Shown here one piece after another: positions 8,516-20,100 of a DNA stretch of 64,000 bases. Where the stretch lies: NCBI GenBank assembly GCA_014843695.1, contig CM026390.1, positions 19,898,466-19,962,465 of the forward strand. Reading direction: 5' to 3'. Position 1 is the stretch's first letter. Each line of letters opens with the position of its first letter. This DNA comes from Archivesica marissinica (taxonomy: Eukaryota > Mollusca > Bivalvia > Venerida > Vesicomyidae). The translations under genes were made by a program, and so were the position numbers. Below the pieces are notes generated by a model, which saw only the letters and a program-made list of their open reading frames with translations, ran no database searches and was not told the origin of the DNA.

Positions 8516-9525
8516 ATGACCGACAGTAATCTTAGCTCGCTATACTACAGTCCCCCGCGGTTACTGGAAGGGGCTCGCAGCCATAAAAAACCTCGACGCT
8601 TAGGTCTCCGAAGATGTGACACGGGGTTGGCTGAAGAAGCAGGCCATCTGGCAGATCTACCTCCCCGCCCCACGACACATACCGCGACCCAAGTTCGACG
8701 TACCGGTGCCAAATGACGTCCACCAGGCCGACCTCCTATTTCTGCCTCACGACAGGGTGGGTCGCAAAACGTTCAAGTACGCCCTCACCATCGTTGACGT
8801 GGCCTCCCGGTACAAAGAGGCAGAGCCCCTGGCCACGAAAGAGGCTAAGGAGGTCTCAGCCGCCCTTGAAAGGATTTACAGGCGGAGCCCCCTGAAATGG
8901 CCAACGTTGCTTCAGGTCGATCCGGGGCGCGAGTTCATGGGTACGGTGAACCAACAGCTGGCCAAACACGGTGTCTCTGTCAGGCGTGGCCGTGTGGATA
9001 TCCATCGAGACCAAGGGATTGTGGAGCGCTTCAATCGCACCCTGGCAGAGCGGCTCTTTGGGCACCAATACGCCCAAGAGATGAGACTTCCGTCTGGAGA
9101 ACGATCGGCTGAATGGGTGGCTCGGCTGCCTGCCGTGGTTGCGGCTTTGAACGGCGAAGTGACCAGATTGACCGGTAAGAAACCTTCTAATGCCATGAAG
9201 GCCAAGAGTGTGGCGCAAAAGCCCTCATCCGTGGTCGCAGCTTCGTCGCACCGTCCCGTTGGCTCGTCGGAGCGAAAGCTCCCCTCGGGTGTTGGCTACC
9301 GTTCGCTACCTCTACCAACCCGGCGAACTGGAGGGTGGCCGTCGTCGTGCGACCGACCCTGTGTGGTCCCTCCAGGTATACCGGCTTGGTCGCTCGGTTA
9401 CCAAACCTGAAGAGCCCGTGCTCTACTATCTGCTGGATGGCCCTCAGCGGGGGTTTGTCCGGGAAGAGCTGCTTGTGGTGCCTCCTGATACCGTGCTGCC
9501 ACCTGATGGGGGTCTTAAGCGTTGA
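8516..9525 (+). pseudogene. retrovirus-type (Polinton) DDE integrase, frameshifted
   Basis: Three frames together cover an integrase. The N-terminal part starts at ATG 8516 and leaves frame between about 8560 and 8604 (an in-frame TAG follows at 8601). The catalytic core reads from about 8607 to 9260: HQADLLF with Asp at 8730, QVDPGREF with Asp at 8919 and GIVERFNRTLAERLF with Glu at 9024, so second Asp and Glu are 35 codons apart as in the DDE/D-x35-E family. A second register change near 9210-9290 leads into the C-terminal part (ending at TGA 9523), with the small barrel-like VLYYLLDGPQRGFVREELL typical of these integrases. The enzyme inserts element DNA into the host genome. With at least two frameshifts this copy should be inactive, although all three catalytic residues remain. 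Confidence 0.82.
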
Positions 9526-9727
9526 GGACCGCGTAACCCCTTTTTCTGTTGCATTCCAGGCACGTCAGCCGGATATTGTCACGGGTATGGCCTCGGGTGT
9601 TGTCCAGCCGGTCGACACTGAACTGCTGAGTATCTTTGGGTTGGTATACCCAGAGGAGCTCGATGTTGCATGCCGCGCAGCGGTTCTGCTGGCCGTCTTT
9701 GAGTGCGAGGATGTGATCGACCTTGAG
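9515..9727 (-). pseudogene. HNH-type nuclease domain at the end of the replication polyprotein
   Basis: Last 70 or so codons of the minus-strand frame that ends at 9515. The motif order is VDH, then RCAACN, then FSVDRLDNTRGHTRDNIRL and CLECNRKRG: two CxxC pairs around a DR...H...N core, the usual plan of zinc-stabilised HNH nucleases such as those of phages. It is in the same frame as the helicase C-terminal motifs directly upstream, so it appears to be fused to them. Its 3' end overlaps the end of the integrase by 11 bp. The domain itself is intact, but the gene it belongs to is interrupted further upstream, hence the pseudogene label. Confidence 0.65.
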
Positions 9728-10792
9728 ATTGAATCCCTGGAGACCTTTGACCTGATCATGGCGCTTGTATGCCACCAGATTTCTCTGGATGACTTTGCGG
9801 AGCTGCTGCTCAGTGAGTGGCTCTGCCACATCGGAACCCTCTTCCAGTGGGCAGACTACTCGTTCGAGCTGGTGCATGTACTCCACGCGGCTGACGGCGA
9901 GGTATGCGAGGTTCGACCATTGGAGATAGTCGTCGATAATCCAGACTTTTTGCGGATCGCGGATTGTGAGCCCCTGGCTCGAGTGGACTGTCATGGCATA
10001 GCCGAGAGCCCAGTCTTGTCCCCACTTGCCGTCCATAGCTTCTTGGGCATAGTGGACAGGCACCTCAACGATGTCATTGAGGACGAGCTCTTCCTGCTCT
10101 GGCCTACCAGGCCCTGGGATGGTCACCATAATGTTTTGTCTTCGGGTGTCTTTTGGGCGATAGAGGAGGGGCACCGGCTCGTCAGGGAAGTGCTCCTTAT
10201 GGTAATGGAATAGCAGCTCTTGTGCGCGGTTGCGCACATTATGTCTCGAGGTCAAGATAAGGTCGCCTGGCTTCCATACTGCAATGAATCTGTCCCATCC
10301 GAGGCAGTTGGGTAGGGCCTTTCTCATGGCCGAGCACTGCACCCGATCCGACTGGAGGCGGATCTCCCGTTAGAGGGCTTTGAGGGCCGGGTCTTTCGCT
10401 CTGTGGTCAACCTCAATCTCTTCATAGTAGTGGGCAGCATGTCGCAGCCAGTCATGTGGCATCTCACCTGCAATTGGTGGTGGCTGACCCTGGTCACCAC
10501 AACATATGAGGTGGACCCCTCTCCGGTCTAACCAGTCTAGGAACACTTCCAGGATTGGTTTTGGGGCAGTGCAAACCTCGTCCCAGATGATCACGCGGGG
10601 TATGTACTTTTGGCCCATCCTTTCTGGGGTCCAGTCAGTCTGGCCACTCCAGCGGAAGAAGCTATGGTAGGTCTGAGCCTTGACCCCTCTGGCCCGCATC
10701 TCTTTGGCCAGACGGTGGGTCGGGGTGAACACCAGGGGGTCTCTGGTGCGGAACGATTCCGAGTCAGTGGGTCATTGAAGCAGGGGGCCTGA
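9728..10792 (-). pseudogene. SF1 (Pif1/RecD-like) helicase region, interrupted
   Basis: Reading on the minus strand: FTPTHRLAKEM (motif Ia-like), VIIWDEVCTA (Walker B), LICCGDQGQPPPIAGE (motif III), later GYAMTVHSSQGLTI and LAYLAVSRV (motifs V and VI). These are the signatures of superfamily 1B helicases. A TAA at 10370-10372 interrupts the frame between motif III and the C-terminal half, and the frame changes relative to the polymerase part near 10740-10790. No GxGKT (Walker A) is visible in the roughly 25 codons before motif Ia, so the nucleotide-binding loop seems deleted or destroyed. The helicase would unwind DNA during element replication; this copy cannot. Confidence 0.7.
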
Positions 10793-11511
10793 CTCGGTGG
10801 TAAGTCTTTTTGTTGGCCTTGGTATACCAGCCTGGGGACATATGCAGCATGTTCCTGAGGCATATACAGCTGATCACCCTTGTCTCTCCACTGGGCTGGT
10901 TCTACTGAGGGCAGATACTCTATTCCCAGGAGACAATTCACGCACAAGTCAATTTCACAGTTGCAGGTCCTGTGGGCAACATAGGCCTCGACATCCTTGA
11001 GCTTGTGTAGTGCCGTCTTCTGGATGTATATGCTATCTGTGGCCACCCGGACAGCCTCCTTGGCGTCGAAACGCTGGAGCATGCTGAGGAGATTGATGTG
11101 GGCATATGCGAGCATGCTCGCCCTCAAGTGAGCATACTGTGGCTGGCTTCCGTCATAGTACGTGAGAACATGTCCAAGGGGGCACTTTTGGGGTGCTCCG
11201 ACAAGAGTGCCACTCTGGCGAGTGTCCCTCACCAGGTAATCCAGCTCTCCCTGGTCAGTCACGAGGCGCCGCGTCAGTCGCTTGCCTTCAGCTTTGGCGC
11301 CCTGGGTGAACTTACCAATAATGCTGCATCCCTGATCACGATCCTCGGGGAGCCAGACCTCCTTCTGCTTGGTATAGGAGATGATGGCCTCCCGGATATG
11401 CAGGTGAGTCAAGAGCCCAGATTCGGTGAGGTATGCGAGGAGGGGTGTGGGGGCCCATCCGTCATAGTGGCATCCAGAGACATACGGCCCGCCCCGGCCT
11501 CTACCCTCCAT
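10740..11511 (-). pseudogene. family B DNA polymerase, C-terminal remnant
   Basis: The minus-strand frame that runs to 10591 keeps polymerase character from about 11511 to 10780. It includes a motif-B-like CSIIGKFTQG and a motif-C-like RVATDSIYI, where the second Asp, the catalytic one in family B enzymes, is present but the first position is Ala. A cysteine cluster (CNCEIDLCVNC) follows. The exonuclease domain, motif A and most of the palm are absent upstream, so at least half of a normal protein-primed-type polymerase is missing. The tail of the frame (after about 10780) is out of register with the helicase. It belongs to the same minus-strand locus as the helicase and HNH domain and probably formed one polyprotein with them. 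Confidence 0.65.
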
Positions 11512-11746
11512 GTGGAGAAGACCACCGATGCTCCATCAACTTGAAGCTCGTCTTTAGCATCGTTCAAGATCCCTACCCACGGTTCATCAGCCGGGAATCT
11601 TACCGGGGGAGGGACCGGGATGTCCAGGTCGAAGGTATATCCCGCGGGGGGTGGGGGCTTCGGCGCTTCCGGGATGTCGATCTTGTCGTGATCTTGCGGA
11701 GATGCGGTAGGCGCTCTCGCGGCCGCCTCGCGACCCGGGCGGCGTA

Positions 11747-12001
11747 CTACCCGGTCCGCAGCGCCGCATCGACTTCGGCCCTGAGCTGCCCCGCCTCACG
11801 GACATGTTGGGCCTTTTTAAGAGGGTTATATCTCCTGAGTGCGGGGAATCGCCCCGTCTTTACCGCCCGCCGGAGACGTCTCGTGTATTCGGCGGCGCGA
11901 ACTTTCGCGATCGCCTCTAAGAGGTCTCGTTTCTTGAGCCTTGATCTCCCACGAATACCCAACTCGTGAGCTTTCAATCGCAGTTCGGTAACTGTGACCA
12001 T
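11747..12001 (-). CDS. SAP-like DNA-binding domain protein, possibly N-terminus of the replication polyprotein
   Basis: 84 codons from ATG at 12001 (MVTVTELRLKAHELGIRGRS). The sequence has the SAP/Rho-N pattern: Leu and Ala on one helix, GIRGRS turn, then LKKRDLLEAI second helix, which usually binds DNA. It continues with a basic tail and stops at 11747. In another minus-strand frame from about 11755 down to 11430 a proline-rich segment is open (IDIPEAPKPPPPAGYTF), which may be the continuation after a frameshift and would lead towards the polymerase fragment at 11511. So this is either a separate small protein or the N-terminus of a broken SAP-polymerase-helicase-nuclease gene. Confidence 0.5.
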   Translation of the reverse strand: MVTVTELRLKAHELGIRGRSRLKKRDLLEAIAKVRAAEYTRRLRRAVKTGRFPALRRYNPLKKAQHVREAGQLRAEVDAALRTG

Positions 12002-12125
12002 TATATGGGTATACCTTAATGTACACTATTCTCTAAATCTGAAGCAACTTTGTACGTGATAGTATATTATAACGTATAACTATGAACAGTATATTATAAC
12101 GGATATTATTTCTCTAAATCTAAAA
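12002..12125. promoter_or_regulatory. AT-rich intergenic spacer with short direct repeats
   Basis: GTATATTATAACG occurs at about 12061 and again at about 12091, and TTCTCTAAATCT at about 12030 and 12110. The spacer lies upstream of the SAP-like gene and downstream of the zinc-ribbon gene. A promoter role for the minus-strand locus is inferred from position and TATA-rich repeats only. Confidence 0.3.
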
Positions 12126-12443
12126 TTATTTTATTCGCACTTCCAAGAGTTGGACCAAGACCTTCTCAAATTTTATCCGGGCACGACGTTCGGCGTATGC
12201 CAATTTATGCTTGATACGTTCACCTCCGCAAGGTTGACATAACTTACCCTCGCTCTGGGTTCCCACCCCGCAATTCCTACATGGCACGGGTTCGACCGGC
12301 CGCCTACGGAGCTGGGCTCGATGCTGCTTGCAATGTTCGAAGACGCAGCTCTTTCCACTAGGAATGTGGGAACCAATCACAATCCACCGACAATTATTAT
12401 GACCTTGAGGCATGATCGTTGTTATCTTCCGATATATATCCAT
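12126..12443 (-). CDS. small zinc-ribbon protein of the element (105 aa)
   Basis: 105 codons from ATG at 12443. It carries a clear C-x2-C-x10-C-x2-C zinc ribbon (PCRNCGVGTQSEGKLCQPCG) and an upstream CVFEHC pair, followed by a basic helical tail (KLAYAERRARIKFEKVLVQL). I recognise this ribbon plus RKARxxFxKVLxEL-like tail from small genes at the edge of Polinton-type elements. Function is unknown; nucleic-acid or protein binding through the ribbon is likely. It is the last gene-like ORF of the element towards the right. Its base composition is AT-richer than the block at 1899-11950, like the genes left of 1778. Confidence 0.6.
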   Translation of the reverse strand: MDIYRKITTIMPQGHNNCRWIVIGSHIPSGKSCVFEHCKQHRAQLRRRPVEPVPCRNCGVGTQSEGKLCQPCGGERIKHKLAYAERRARIKFEKVLVQLLEVRIK

Positions 12444-13154
12444 TGAGACAAACCTTTAATTGATAGTTTACAATGGAGAATTTTGGTCCTTTTTTACGTC
12501 CGATTGATATTCGACCTTATTTTATACCGGATTGATATTCGCTCGTCAGCGGTGCGTTGGCGCCCGGGGTACGACCAAAAAGGCTTAATAATCATTGAGA
12601 TTCACCCCCGACAGGTTTGTTGGCACGTAGTGTCTGAGAGCCCTAGGCCGGCGGGACAGGTATCCCACCGATGGTGCATCATAGTTATCCGGTGTTATAA
12701 CTAAAATAAATCCCTAAAAAATCCAGCTAGTGATATTATATTTTAACAAAATCCTTACTGCGGGTCGTGGACTTATCGGTTGCATCGGTCATCGGGCATT
12801 GCCACGATCCCACAAGCTCTACACGGATTCCGAGCTTATCAGCTGTTATTGTGCACCCCAAACATACCAGTGTTTGTTGCAGAGGCGGGTTATGCACACA
12901 GCGTCACTCTGTAGTTCTGGATTCTCCGGCTGCATACCCCTGTTACCAGGTTACAGCACCGAATAATCCTTCTGGGGCACGGACTTCGACCCAAACACGC
13001 ATTGCCAAGCACAGTGATCAGTCTGTACGTGTATGTCTGCATGGGCGAACTACTAATAATATATGTGGTCAAGTCCGATTTATATACCTCACTCGAAAAC
13101 TTTGTCTTTTGGACGAGTTTGTAAATTAACTTTATTCTTCCTGTAATGTAAACA
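12444..13154. other. unassigned DNA, possible right end of the element
   Basis: No supportable gene. Two copies of GATTGATATTCG lie at about 12503 and 12531. ORFs here have no protein-like features. The terminal inverted repeat of a Polinton would be expected in this area, but its partner would be left of the window, so the border cannot be placed. Confidence 0.4.
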
Positions 13155-14154
13155 NNNNNNNNNNNNNNNNNNNNNNNNNNNNNNNNNNNNNNNNNNNNNN
13201 NNNNNNNNNNNNNNNNNNNNNNNNNNNNNNNNNNNNNNNNNNNNNNNNNNNNNNNNNNNNNNNNNNNNNNNNNNNNNNNNNNNNNNNNNNNNNNNNNNNN
13301 NNNNNNNNNNNNNNNNNNNNNNNNNNNNNNNNNNNNNNNNNNNNNNNNNNNNNNNNNNNNNNNNNNNNNNNNNNNNNNNNNNNNNNNNNNNNNNNNNNNN
13401 NNNNNNNNNNNNNNNNNNNNNNNNNNNNNNNNNNNNNNNNNNNNNNNNNNNNNNNNNNNNNNNNNNNNNNNNNNNNNNNNNNNNNNNNNNNNNNNNNNNN
13501 NNNNNNNNNNNNNNNNNNNNNNNNNNNNNNNNNNNNNNNNNNNNNNNNNNNNNNNNNNNNNNNNNNNNNNNNNNNNNNNNNNNNNNNNNNNNNNNNNNNN
13601 NNNNNNNNNNNNNNNNNNNNNNNNNNNNNNNNNNNNNNNNNNNNNNNNNNNNNNNNNNNNNNNNNNNNNNNNNNNNNNNNNNNNNNNNNNNNNNNNNNNN
13701 NNNNNNNNNNNNNNNNNNNNNNNNNNNNNNNNNNNNNNNNNNNNNNNNNNNNNNNNNNNNNNNNNNNNNNNNNNNNNNNNNNNNNNNNNNNNNNNNNNNN
13801 NNNNNNNNNNNNNNNNNNNNNNNNNNNNNNNNNNNNNNNNNNNNNNNNNNNNNNNNNNNNNNNNNNNNNNNNNNNNNNNNNNNNNNNNNNNNNNNNNNNN
13901 NNNNNNNNNNNNNNNNNNNNNNNNNNNNNNNNNNNNNNNNNNNNNNNNNNNNNNNNNNNNNNNNNNNNNNNNNNNNNNNNNNNNNNNNNNNNNNNNNNNN
14001 NNNNNNNNNNNNNNNNNNNNNNNNNNNNNNNNNNNNNNNNNNNNNNNNNNNNNNNNNNNNNNNNNNNNNNNNNNNNNNNNNNNNNNNNNNNNNNNNNNNN
14101 NNNNNNNNNNNNNNNNNNNNNNNNNNNNNNNNNNNNNNNNNNNNNNNNNNNNNN
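13155..14154. other. assembly gap (1000 N)
   Basis: Exactly 1000 N, the usual placeholder length for a gap of unknown size. The array at 14155 starts directly at its right edge. Confidence 0.98.
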
Positions 14155-17100
14155 CTGTAAGGTATAGATGTACATTCATCACGGTACTGTAAGGTATAGA
14201 TGTACATTCATCACGGTACTGTATGGTATAGATGTACATTCATCACGGTACTGTAAGGTATAGATGTACATTCATCACGGTACTGTAAGGTATAGATGTA
14301 CATTCATCATGGTTGTGGTATAGATGTACATTCATCACGGTACTGTAAGGTATAGATGTACATTCATCACGGTACTGTAAGGTATAGATGTACATTCATC
14401 ATAGTACTGTACGGTATAGATGTACATCACGGTACTGTAAGGTATAGATGTACATTCATCATAGTACTGTACGGTATAGATGTACATCACGGTACTGTAA
14501 GGTATAGATGTACATTCATCACGGTACTGTAAGGTATATATGTACATTCATCACGGTACTGTAAGGTATAGATGTACATTCATCACGGTACTGTAAGGTA
14601 TAGATGTACATTCATCACGGTACTGTATGGTATATATGTACATTCATCACGGTACTGTAAGGTATAGATGTACATTCATCACGGTACTGTAAGGTATAGA
14701 TGTACATCACGGTACTGTAAGGTATAGATGTACATTCATCATGGTACTGTAAGGTATAGATGTACATTCATCATGGTACTGTATAGTATAGATGTACATT
14801 CATCACGGTACTGTAAGGTATAGATGTACATCACGGTACTGTAAGGTATAGATGTACATTCATCACGGTACTGTAAGGTATAGATGTACATTCATCACGG
14901 TACTATAAGGTATAGATGTACATTCATCACGGTACTGTAAGGTATAGATGTACATTCATCACGGTACTGTAAGGTATAGATGTACATTCATCACGGTACT
15001 GTAAGGTATAGATGTACATTCATCACGGTACTGTAAGGTATAGATGTACATTCATCACGGTACTGTAAGGTATAGATGTACATTCATCATGGTACTGTAA
15101 GGTATAGATGTACATTCATCATGGTACTGTAAGGTATAGATGTACATTCATCACGGTACTGTAAGGTATAGATGTACATTCATCACGGTACTGTAAGGTA
15201 TAGATGTACATTCATCACGGTACTGTATGGTATAGATGTACATTCATCACGGTACTGTAAGGTATAGATGTACATTCATCACGGTACTGTAAGGTATAGA
15301 TGTACATTCATCACGGTACTGTAAGGTATAGATGTACATTCATCACGGTACTGTAAGGTATAGATGTACATTCATCACGGTACTGTAAGGTATAGATGTA
15401 CATTCATCACGGTACTGTAAGGTATAGATGTACATTCATCACGGTACTGTAAGGTATAGATGTACATTCATCATGGTACTGTAAGGTATAGATGTACATT
15501 CATCACGGTACTGTAAGGTATAGATGTACATTCATCACGGTACTGTAAGGTATAGATGTTTTACTGTATTAGATGTACATTCATCACGGTACTGTAAGGT
15601 ATAGATGTACATTCATCACGGTACTGTAAGGTATAGATGTACATTCATCACGGTACTGTAAGGTATAGATGTACATTCATCACGGTACTGTAAGGTATAG
15701 ATGTACATTCATCACGGTACTGTAGGTATAGATGTACATTCATCACGGTACTGTAAGGTATAGATGTACATTCATCACGGTACTGTAAGGTATAGATGTA
15801 CATTCATCACGGTACTGTAAGGTATAGATGTACATTCATCAGGTACTGTATGGTATAGATGTACATTCATCACGGTACTGTAAGGTATAGATGTACATTC
15901 ATCACGGTACTGTAAGGTATAGATGTACATTCATCACGGTACTGTAAGGTATAGATGTACATTCATCACGGTACTGTAAGGTATAGATGTACATTCATCA
16001 CGGTACTGTAAGGTATAGATGTACATCATGATACTGTAAGGTATAGATGTACATTCATCATGGTACTGTATGGTATAGATGTACATTCATCACGGTACTG
16101 TAAGGTATAGATGTACATTCATCACGGTACTGTAAGGTATAGATGTACATTCATCACGGTACTGTAAGGTATAGATGTACATTCATCACGGTACTGTAAG
16201 GTATAGATGTACATTCATCACGGTACTGTAAGGTATAGATGTACATTCATCACGGTACTGTAAGGTATAGATGTACATTCATCACGGTACTGTATGGTAT
16301 AGATGTACATTCATCACGGTACTGTAAGGTATAGATGTACATTCATCACGGTACTGTAAGGTATAGATGTACATTCATCACGGTACTGTAAGGTATAGAT
16401 GTACATTCATCACGGTACTGTAAGGTATAGATGTACATTCATCACGGTACTGTAAGGTATAGATGTACATTCATCACGGTACTGTAAGGTATAGATGTAC
16501 ATTCATCACGGTACTGTAAGGTATAGATGTACATTCATCACGGTACTGTAAGGTATAGATGTACATTCATCACGGTACTGTAAGGTATAGATGTACATTC
16601 ATCACGGTACTGTAAGGTATAGATGTACATTCATCACGGTACTGTAAGGTATAGATGTACATTCATCACGGTACTGTAAGGTATAGATGTACATTCATCA
16701 CGGTACTGTATGGTATAGATGTACATTCATCACGGTACTGTAAGGTATAGATGTACATTCATCACGGTACTGTAAGGTATAGATGTACATTCATCACGGT
16801 ACTGTAAGGTATAGATGTACATTCATCACGGTACTGTATGGTATAGATGTACATTCATCACGGTACTGTAAGGTATAGATGTACATTCATCACAGTACTG
16901 TATGGTATAGATGTACATTCATCATGGTACTGTAAGGTATAGATGTACATTCATCACGGTACTGTAAGGTATAGATGTACATTCATCACGGTACTGTATG
17001 GTATAGATGTACATTCATCACGGTACTGTAAGGTATAGATGTACATTCATCACGGTACTGTAAGGTATAGATGTACATTCATCACGGTACTGTAAGGTAT

Positions 17101-20100
17101 AGATGTACATTCATCACGGTACTGTAAGGTATAGATGTACATTCATCACGGTACTGTAAGGTATAGATGTACATTCATCACGGTACTGTAAGGTATAGAT
17201 GTACATTCATCACGGTACTGTAAGGTATAGATGTACATTCATCACGGTACTGTATGGTATAGATGTACATTCATCATGGTACTGTAAGGTATAGATGTAC
17301 ATTCATCACGGTACTGTAAGGTATAGATGTACATTCATCACGGTACTGTATGGTATATATGTACATTCATCACGGTACTGTAAGGTATAGATGTACATTC
17401 ATCACGGTACTGTATGGTATAGATGTACATTCATCACGGTACTGTAAGGTATAGATGTACATTCATCACGGTACTGTAAGGTATAGATGTACATCATGGT
17501 ACTGTAAGGTATAGATGTACATTCATCACGGTACTGTAAGGTATAGATGTACATTCATCACGGTACTGTAAGGTATAGATGTACATCACGGTACTGTAAG
17601 GTATAGATGTACATTCATCATGGTACTGTAAGGTATAGATGTACATTCATCACGGTACTGTAAGGTATAGATGTACATTCATCACGGTACTGTAAGGTAT
17701 AGATGTACATTCATCACGGTACTGTATGGTATAGATGTACATTCATCACGGTACTGTAAGGTATAGATGTACATTCATCACGGTACTGTAAGGTATAGAT
17801 GTACATTCATCACGGTACTGTAAGGTATAGATGTACATTCATCACGGTACTGTAAGGTATAGATGTACATTCATCACGGTACTGTAAGGTATAGATGTAC
17901 ATTCATCACGGTACTGTAAGGTATAGATGTACATTCATCACGGTACTGTAAGGTATAGATGTACATTCATCACGGTACTGTAAGGTATAGATGTACATTC
18001 ATCACGGTACTGTAAGGTATAGATGTACATTCATCACGGTACTGTAAGGTATAGATGTACATTCATCACGGTACTGTAAGGTATAGATGTACATTCATCA
18101 CGGTACTGTAAGGTATAGATGTACATTCATCACGGTACTGTAAGGTATAGATGTACATTCATCACGGTACTGTAAGGTATAGATGTACATTCATCACGGT
18201 ACTGTAAGGTATAGATGTACATCATGGTACTGTATGGTATAGATGTACATTCATCACGGTACTGTAAGGTATAGATGTACATTCATCACGGTACTGTAAG
18301 GTATAGATGTACATTCATCACGGTACTGTATGGTATAGATGTACATTCATCACGGTACTGTAAGGTATAGATGTACATTCATCACGGTACTGTAAGGTAT
18401 AGATGTACATTCATCACGGTACTGTAAGGTATAGATGTACATTCATCACGGTACTGTAAGGTATAGATGTACATTCATCACGGTACTGTAAGGTATAGAT
18501 GTACATTCATCACGGTACTGTAAGGTATAGATGTACATTCATCACGGTACTGTAAGGTATAGATGTACATTCATCACGGTACTGTAAGGTATAGATGTAC
18601 ATTCATCACGGTACTGTAAGGTATAGATGTACATTCATCACAGTACTGTATAGTATAGATGTACATTCATCACGGTACTGTAAGGTATAGATGTACATTC
18701 ATCATGGTACTGTATGGTATAGATGTACATTCATCACGGTACTGTAAGGTATAGATGTACATTCATCACGGTACTGTAAGGTATAGATGTACATTCATCA
18801 CAGTACTGTATAGTATAGATGTACATTCATCAAGGTACTGTATAGTATAGATGTACATTCATCACGGTACTGTAAGGTATAGATGTACATTCATCACAGT
18901 ACTGTATAGTATAGATGTACATTCATCACAGTACTGTATAGTATAGATGTACATTCATCAAGGTACTGTAAGGTATAGATGTACATTCATCACGGTACTG
19001 TAAGGTATAGATGTACATTCATCACAGTACTGTATAGTATAGATGTACATTCATCATGGTACTGTAAGGTATAGATGTACATTCATCACGGTACTGTAAG
19101 GTATAGATGTACATTCATCATGGTACTGTAAGGTATAGATGTACATCATGGTACTGTATGGTATATATGTACATTCATCACGGTACTGTAAGGTATAGAT
19201 GTACATCATGGTACTGTATAGTATAGATGTACATTCATCATGGTACTGTATAGTATAGATGTACATTCATCATGGTACTGTAAGGTATAGATGTACATTC
19301 ATCATGGTACTGTATCGTATTGATGTACATTCATCACGGTACTGTATGGTATAGATGTACATTCATCACGGTACTGTATGGTATAGATGTACATTCATCA
19401 CGGTACTGTATGGTATAGATGTACATTCATCATGGTACTGTATGGTATAGATGTACATTCATCATGGTACTGTATGGTATAGATGTACATTCATCATGGT
19501 ACTGTATGGTATAGGTGTACATTCATCACGGTACTGTAAGGTATAGATGTACATTCATCACGGTACTGTAAGGTATAGATGTACATTCATCACAGTACTG
19601 TATAGTATAGATGTACATTCATCACGGTACTGTAAGGTATAGATGTACATTCATCATAGTACTGTATAGTATAGATGTACATCATGGTACTGTAAGGTAT
19701 AGATGTACATCACGGTACTGTAAGGTATAGATGTACATCATGGTACTGTAAGGTATAGATGTACATCATGGTACTGTAAGGTATAGATGTACATCATGGT
19801 ACTGTAAGGTATAGATGTACATCATGGTACTGTAAGGTATAGATGTACATTCATCAAGGTACTGTAAGGTATAGATGTACATTCATCATAGTACTGTATG
19901 GTATAGATGTACATTCATCACGGTACTGTATTGTATAGTTGTACATCATGGTACTGTATAGTATTGATGTACATTCATCATGGTACTGTATAGTATAGAT
20001 GTACATTCATCACGGTACTATAAGGTATAGATGTACATTCATCACTGTACTGTAAGGTATAGATGTACATCATGGTACTGTATGGTATAGATGTACATTC

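Noticed and set aside
9335..10213. 292-codon plus-strand ORF
   Set aside because: Antisense of the helicase and HNH motifs, which are specific and well ordered on the minus strand.
12767..13129. 120-codon plus-strand ORF near the element edge
   Set aside because: No domain, no splice context, no compositional sign of coding.
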